A stretch of 64,000 bases of DNA, from contig DIWE01000011.1 in assembly GCA_002423435.1 (NCBI GenBank), forward strand, positions 100,703 through 164,702. Direction: 5' to 3'. How positions within the stretch are numbered: the stretch's first letter is position 1; each line of letters starts with the position of its first letter. Position numbers and translations under genes: made by a program. Source of the DNA: Clostridiales bacterium UBA6114 (lineage in GTDB: Bacteria > Bacillota > Clostridia > Oscillospirales > Butyricicoccaceae). This document shows, one piece after another, positions 61,397-64,000 of this stretch. Below the pieces are notes generated by a model, which saw nothing but the letters and a program-made list of their open reading frames with translations, had not been told where the DNA came from and did no database searches.

Positions 61397-63257
61397 CGAA
61401 TATTGGGCGGAGCGGTTTACAAGGCTTAACGAGAGCCTCCTGAGAAAGGGCGAGGGGTATGCCGGGACGCTTAAAAGGGAGTACAAAAGGGCCGCCGCCG
61501 ACATCAGCAAAGAGATCGAGGCCTTTTACGGGCGTTACGCGGGGAGCAGCGCCTTAAGCCCTGCCGAGGCGAGGAAGCCGCTGTCCAATAAAGGGCTCAA
61601 GGAATTCAGGCTGACAGTGGTGGACTACATCCGATACGGACAGGAGAAGGGACTCGATCAAAGCTGGATCAGGCAGCTTAAAAACATATCCGCCCGGAGC
61701 CGGATAAGCAGGCTGGAAGCTTTGCAGATACAAATACGCCAGCGGGTGGAAGCGCTGACGGCGGGCAGGGAAGCCGGAACGGCCAAGGTCCTGGGCGAGA
61801 TATACGGCGAGGGCTATTACCGCTCGATCTACGAGGTGCAGAAGGGGCTGGGGGCGGGGATGCCGTTCGCGGCGCTCGAGCGGAATAGAATCGACAGGGT
61901 TTTATCGACGCCCTGGAGTGCGGACGGCTTAAATTTCAGCCGGAAGATACAAAGCAGCCGGGCAAAGCTGTTAAGCGAGCTGAACACGAGGCTTTCACGA
62001 TCGATTATGCGCGGGGACGCGCCCGACAGGGCGATCAGGGAGATCGATGCCTGTTTGGGCGCGTTTTCGTCGTCTACTGTCCGTCTCGTCATGACGGAAA
62101 GCGCGCACTTTGCAAACGAGGGGATAGCGGCGGCATTGGGCGAGCTCAAATTCGGGGAATACAGATATATCGCGTCGTCGGAGGAGGGCACGTGCGAAAT
62201 ATGCGAAAGCCTCGACGGGAAGGTATTCGCATTCAGGGACAAAGCGCCGGGCGTCAATTTTCCCCCGATCCATCCGAACTGCCGGTGCACGGTTTCGCCG
62301 CGCGTTGCGGGAGATTTTGCGGGAGACAGGATGGGGGAACCCGGTGCGTACGGGGAATGGCTGGAAAAAAACGTAAAAGGTGATATAATAGAGGACAAGG
62401 GACAGCGGGCAGGCGACAGCGGAAAGTGGGACGACGTATGGGAAAGCTTTGCGTCAATCACGGGCAGCTTTTTCGGGGGAGTCTGGGACGCGGCGGAATC
62501 ATCTGTGGAAGGAGTACTTACCGCGGTCAGGCATCCGATAGAGACCGTAAAAGCGATCATTAATATTACCCCGTACGATGCAGCGGAGGCTTTATATAAT
62601 ATCATTTCCGACGAAGTAATCAACGGTGACGCCGAGTCGCGGGCGCGCTTTTTCGGGCGGACGGTCGGGGAGATCGCGCTGGCGGTACTGACGACAAAAG
62701 GCATTGACAAGGCCGCGAAAGGGATAAAGGCGGCCAAGGGTGTCGCGAAGGCGGCGGACAAGGCCGAAGATGTCGCGGACGTTGCGAAGGTAGCGGATAA
62801 GGCCGAAGATGTCGCAGGTGTCGCGAAGATAGCGGATAAGGTTGATGATATTGTTGAGGGCGCGGGGAAGACGACTTTTGCAGACTGGACAGGCAAAACG
62901 GGAGAATTAGCAAAGACTGCCCCTGTGAAAATCCCGGAAAATGCAATTATCAAATCAAGTACTAAAGCTGCAGGATATGATCAGATAAGTTACAAATGGA
63001 CAGAGGGTGGATATAAATTCGAAGCTCGATGGCATACAAAAACCCCTGGTGCACCTGCAGGGCAAGGAAATACATGGATAGTCTCAAGAGTTACACGAGG
63101 AACGCCAACAGGTCAACAGAGAGTGATTCATATTATGGTTGGAGACACATGGGTAACAAGAGCTGCTTGGCAAGATGCTATTAAGGCATATCAAAATGGC
63201 ACAATGACCGCCGCACAAGAAGCGATGTTAAAAGCTGGTCACTGGTTAGCCCCATAA
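61377..63257 (+). CDS. MuF-type phage head protein with C-terminal toxin-like domain
   Basis: 626 residues. The N-terminal 315 residues are a phage head morphogenesis (MuF/SPP1 gp7) protein with the CEIC...HPNCRC zinc-like motif near 271-303. Then come a helical hydrophobic region (about 355-445), three 13-residue repeats of ADKAEDVADVAKV type (about 460-498) and a distinct C-terminal domain from about 528: YKWTEGGYKFEARWHTKTPG, GQGNTWIVSRVTRG and MLKAGHWLAP. That domain also appears at the ends of other polymorphic toxins as far as I recall. The DNA turns AT-rich exactly where this domain begins. The head protein would carry or inject the toxin. ATG 61377 lies inside the portal gene. Confidence 0.82.
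   Translation: MATVRNNEYWAERFTRLNESLLRKGEGYAGTLKREYKRAAADISKEIEAFYGRYAGSSALSPAEARKPLSNKGLKEFRLTVVDYIRYGQEKGLDQSWIRQLKNISARSRISRLEALQIQIRQRVEALTAGREAGTAKVLGEIYGEGYYRSIYEVQKGLGAGMPFAALERNRIDRVLSTPWSADGLNFSRKIQSSRAKLLSELNTRLSRSIMRGDAPDRAIREIDACLGAFSSSTVRLVMTESAHFANEGIAAALGELKFGEYRYIASSEEGTCEICESLDGKVFAFRDKAPGVNFPPIHPNCRCTVSPRVAGDFAGDRMGEPGAYGEWLEKNVKGDIIEDKGQRAGDSGKWDDVWESFASITGSFFGGVWDAAESSVEGVLTAVRHPIETVKAIINITPYDAAEALYNIISDEVINGDAESRARFFGRTVGEIALAVLTTKGIDKAAKGIKAAKGVAKAADKAEDVADVAKVADKAEDVAGVAKIADKVDDIVEGAGKTTFADWTGKTGELAKTAPVKIPENAIIKSSTKAAGYDQISYKWTEGGYKFEARWHTKTPGAPAGQGNTWIVSRVTRGTPTGQQRVIHIMVGDTWVTRAAWQDAIKAYQNGTMTAAQEAMLKAGHWLAP
62754..62870 (+). repeat. Three 39-base tandem repeats inside the MuF-toxin gene
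   Basis: Units begin at 62754, 62793 and 62832 and code for 13-residue units ADKAEDVADVAKV, ADKAEDVAGVAKI and a worn third. They form an amphipathic Ala/Asp/Lys helix between head and toxin domains, a natural flexible or membrane-active linker. Confidence 0.75.
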
Positions 63258-63273
63258 AGGGAGGAGTTCGTAA

Positions 63274-63642
63274 ATGGATAATCTAATAAACAAATACTAT
63301 GAAGGATATGAAGGTGAACCTGAGATACAATTTATCAAAGGCTCTAACAAGGGAGATCGGACAATTCTAAGCATATGGGATGGGTTTTTCGATGATATTA
63401 TGTGTCAATTCAAACCCACAGCCTCTGGATGGCAAGGTTTGGCGTACTATTATCACCTTGTGATCGGCTGGGAAGAGGGCATTTGGGAGATTCCAAACCT
63501 TAATTCTACGTTAACAGAGTTTCAGAGCATAAATGCAAGTCATTTCAGATTTCCTGAGACTGCTGAGGTTTTGTCTGCAATCTGCAACTTACTTAAATCA
63601 GCGATTAATGAAAATCAGAAAGTCTGGATTGATAAAGACTAA
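63274..63642 (+). CDS. Probable immunity protein for the MuF-toxin
   Basis: 122 residues, small, acidic and soluble, with a mixed alpha-beta pattern (IQFIKGSNKGDRTILSIWDG and YYHLVIGWEEGIWEIP). No family recognised with certainty. GGGAGGAG precedes ATG 63274, 16 bp past the toxin stop. The same AT-rich base composition as the toxin domain shows they arrived together. Position directly behind the toxin-tailed gene is the usual place for immunity genes. Confidence 0.7.
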   Translation: MDNLINKYYEGYEGEPEIQFIKGSNKGDRTILSIWDGFFDDIMCQFKPTASGWQGLAYYYHLVIGWEEGIWEIPNLNSTLTEFQSINASHFRFPETAEVLSAICNLLKSAINENQKVWIDKD

Positions 63643-63714
63643 ATATTCACCTGCTATCCGGTAATCATCAACAAGGAAAGCAGATAGGGGCGCGGCATAG
63701 CCCGCATTGCCGAA

Positions 63715-63750
63715 GTGGTACGGGCGGGGCAATTGCCCTACCCGTACCAC
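63715..63750. repeat. Imperfect palindrome after the immunity gene
   Basis: GTGGTACGGG (63715-63724) pairs with CCCGTACCAC (63741-63750), with an inner GGGC / GCCC pair around AATT. There is no T-run. Composition is back to GC-rich, so this sits in a remnant of an older module. Confidence 0.6.
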
Positions 63751-63878
63751 AAGGCGAAACTTGTTTATGGACGTGCGATTAAACAATATTCCGCAGCATG
63801 CCCTCCTTGTCATCCATGACTTCAATTCCGATTCCTACGCCAAGCCGAAGCCGATGATAAGTTTTTTCCGATTGCTGC

Positions 63879-64000
63879 AATCGACAGGGTTTTATCGACG
63901 CCCTGGAGCGCGGACGGCTTAAATTTCAGCCGGAAGATACAAAGCAACCGGGCGAAGCTGTTAAGCGAGCTGAATACGAGGCTTTCACGGTCGATTATGC
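63879..64000 (+). pseudogene. Second copy of part of the MuF gene, cut by window end
   Basis: These 122 bases match 61889-62010 at 117 positions (offset 1990). Four of the five differences are synonymous in the MuF frame (AGT/AGC, GCA/GCG, AAC/AAT, CGA/CGG) and one changes Ser to Asn. The frame upstream is open back only to a TGA at 63817 and has no MuF start, so this copy begins inside the gene. It looks like the 5' part of an orphan cassette that may carry another toxin tip beyond the window. Between 63643 and 63878 only short frames and the palindrome are seen. Confidence 0.85.

Noticed and set aside
61829..62953. 374-residue minus-strand frame opposite the MuF-toxin gene
   Set aside because: Composition is Ser/Pro/Ala-rich without motif and it mirrors the strongly supported MuF gene.
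63598..63825. 75-residue minus-strand frame near the window end
   Set aside because: It spans the palindrome and the end of the immunity gene, and no ribosome site or motif supports it.
1..64000. tRNA, rRNA or insertion sequence genes
   Set aside because: No cloverleaf-like sequences, rRNA blocks or transposase motifs were recognised by eye on either strand; a dedicated tRNA search could still find one.

Overview
The window is chromosomal DNA from a moderately GC-rich, endospore-forming anaerobe, most likely a Clostridia member near the Oscillospiraceae. The supporting features are a GerA-type germinant receptor with a small fourth subunit, electron-bifurcating style EtfAB, many ferredoxin domains, GGAGG-type ribosome sites with frequent TTG/GTG starts, and many tripartite carboxylate transporters. 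The genus call is inference. Genes are dense and operonic. No rRNA, tRNA, CRISPR array or insertion sequence was seen.

1-5974: a leftward operon (XRE regulator, DhaK, DhaL, then GlpP cut by the window edge) faces a rightward operon (FucO-like iron alcohol dehydrogenase, second DhaK, second DhaL). Both handle small hydroxy-carbonyl or diol compounds. 6035-20170: a rightward catabolic block with a crotonase, an amidohydrolase, a CatIJ/GctAB-like CoA-transferase, a three-part TRAP transporter, a thiolase, an ADP-forming acyl-CoA synthetase, SucCD and an AspT-like carrier. It reads as carboxylate uptake, CoA activation, beta-oxidation-like cleavage and ATP recovery. 20258-26462: leftward genes for a GlcD-type flavoprotein dehydrogenase with EtfA (fused ferredoxin) and EtfB, then a trio of isocitrate/isopropylmalate-type dehydrogenase, Cys-rich unknown protein and ferredoxin protein.

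26463-48668: regulator-led uptake modules. These are a GntR regulator with a TTT (TctCBA) system and a metallo-hydrolase; a DUF134 regulator with an MBL protein, a 36-residue peptide, two permeases and a small helical protein; a TAXI-TRAP system with an enolase-superfamily dehydratase under a divergent LysR; and a LarA-like protein, an enolase-like protein and a glycerate 2-kinase opposite a second TctCBA. Four separate binding-protein-dependent carboxylate systems lie within about 40 kb.

48827-55167: the gerA/gerC/gerB/D spore germinant receptor operon, a striking array of hairpins, tcdA, and a DUF2935 protein. 55301-64000: the left part of a short prophage or domesticated phage element (repressor, zinc-ribbon protein, sigma-like late regulator, two membrane cargo proteins, TerS, TerL, portal, MuF head protein). 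The MuF protein carries a C-terminal toxin-like domain followed by a likely immunity gene. After that comes a 96 percent identical second copy of part of the MuF gene that runs out of the window. I regard this toxin/immunity cassette with repeated MuF segment as the most interesting feature.
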